From NCBI RefSeq assembly GCF_001646945.1, contig NZ_LUTV01000003.1:266512-330511 (forward strand): a DNA stretch of 64,000 nucleotides. Direction: 5' to 3'. The notes under the pieces are model-generated. The model worked only from the letters and a program-made list of their open reading frames with translations, did not search any database and was not told the origin of the DNA. Made by a program: the position numbers and the translations under genes. Positions 63,832 through 64,000 of this stretch are shown here, in pieces (position 1 is the stretch's first letter; every line of letters starts with the position of its first letter). Origin of the DNA: Endozoicomonas ascidiicola (GTDB lineage Bacteria > Pseudomonadota > Gammaproteobacteria > Pseudomonadales > Endozoicomonadaceae).

Positions 63832-64000
63832 TTATTTTGGTTTTGGCTTAACCGGTTTTCTGAGCACCTCTTCCTCCTCGTCAAGAGACGTCTTGGTATG
63901 GAGTCTGTCGGCTAACTCGACTGGTTTTTGGTTAATCTGCACGCAGAAGGCTTTGACATTCTTCACCAGTTCATCTTGGGTGCTATGACAATAATGATAA
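63832..64000 (-). CDS. Partial gene, possible transposase C-terminus
   Basis: The minus-strand frame entering from the right edge is open for 56 codons to a TAA (63834-63832). It reads YHYCHSTQDELVKNVKAFC, then VELADRLHTKTSLDEEEEV and a Lys/Pro tail. A helix of the type TxDELxxxVxxFxxxxN near the end is common in IS630-type DDE transposases, which suggests a mobile element whose main part lies outside the window. The match is weak. The 136 bases between this stop and the 800-residue gene show no further feature. Confidence 0.35.
   Translation of the reverse strand, partial: YHYCHSTQDELVKNVKAFCVQINQKPVELADRLHTKTSLDEEEEVLRKPVKPKPK

Overview
The window is a bacterial chromosome segment from a gammaproteobacterium. 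The ribosomal and RNA polymerase genes are enterobacterial or pseudomonad in type, and the order birA-coaX-SPOR gene-tRNA(Tyr,Gly,Thr,Trp)-secE-nusG-rplKAJL-rpoBC is the Pseudomonas/Oceanospirillales arrangement. AT-rich genes with eukaryote-like domains (a protein-kinase fold, pentapeptide repeats, PPxY/PSAP-like motifs), dispersed palindromic repeats and gene remnants suggest a host-associated lineage such as Endozoicomonadaceae. That last placement is inference; no 16S gene is present.

Region by region. (1) 1-5.9 kb is the end of a bacterial microcompartment locus in the order pduQ-pduS-pduT: a partial iron alcohol dehydrogenase, an RnfC-like cobalamin reductase and a tandem-BMC shell protein. 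It is followed by a repeat-rich protein broken by a stop codon, a remnant of a Mrr-like nuclease, and a second, internally deleted copy of pduT that now encodes one complete BMC domain. (2) 5.9-12.3 kb is a catabolic and uptake cluster: ROK repressor and glycerophosphodiester phosphodiesterase on the minus strand, divergent from a four-gene ABC importer. (3) 12.3-16.9 kb holds a DUF21 membrane protein, a SEC-C protein, birA, coaX and a SPOR-domain gene. (4) 17.0-30.6 kb carries four tRNAs and secE-nusG-rplKAJL-rpoBC. tufB, usual between tRNA-Thr and tRNA-Trp, is missing. (5) 30.6-38.2 kb is an accessory stretch: a small membrane protein, tlyA, a secreted nuclease-like protein, an ERIC-type element, an AEC transporter frameshifted in a 12-G tract, yihD, glpX, and a pentapeptide-repeat/class-I amidotransferase fusion. 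(6) 38.6-58.5 kb carries the str (rpsL-rpsG-fusA-tuf), S10, spc and alpha operons, interrupted only by a minus-strand O-methyltransferase between tuf and rpsJ. (7) 58.6-64 kb holds a kinase-like coiled-coil protein, a convergent 800-residue unknown protein, and the 3' end of a possible transposase.

The core operons look intact. The most unusual parts are the rebuilt single-BMC shell gene (5.6 kb), the nonsense-interrupted protein with a 32-residue helical repeat and host-like short motifs (3.4-5.3 kb), the pentapeptide-amidotransferase fusion (36.1 kb), the kinase-like protein (58.6 kb) and the poly-G frameshift (34.0 kb).
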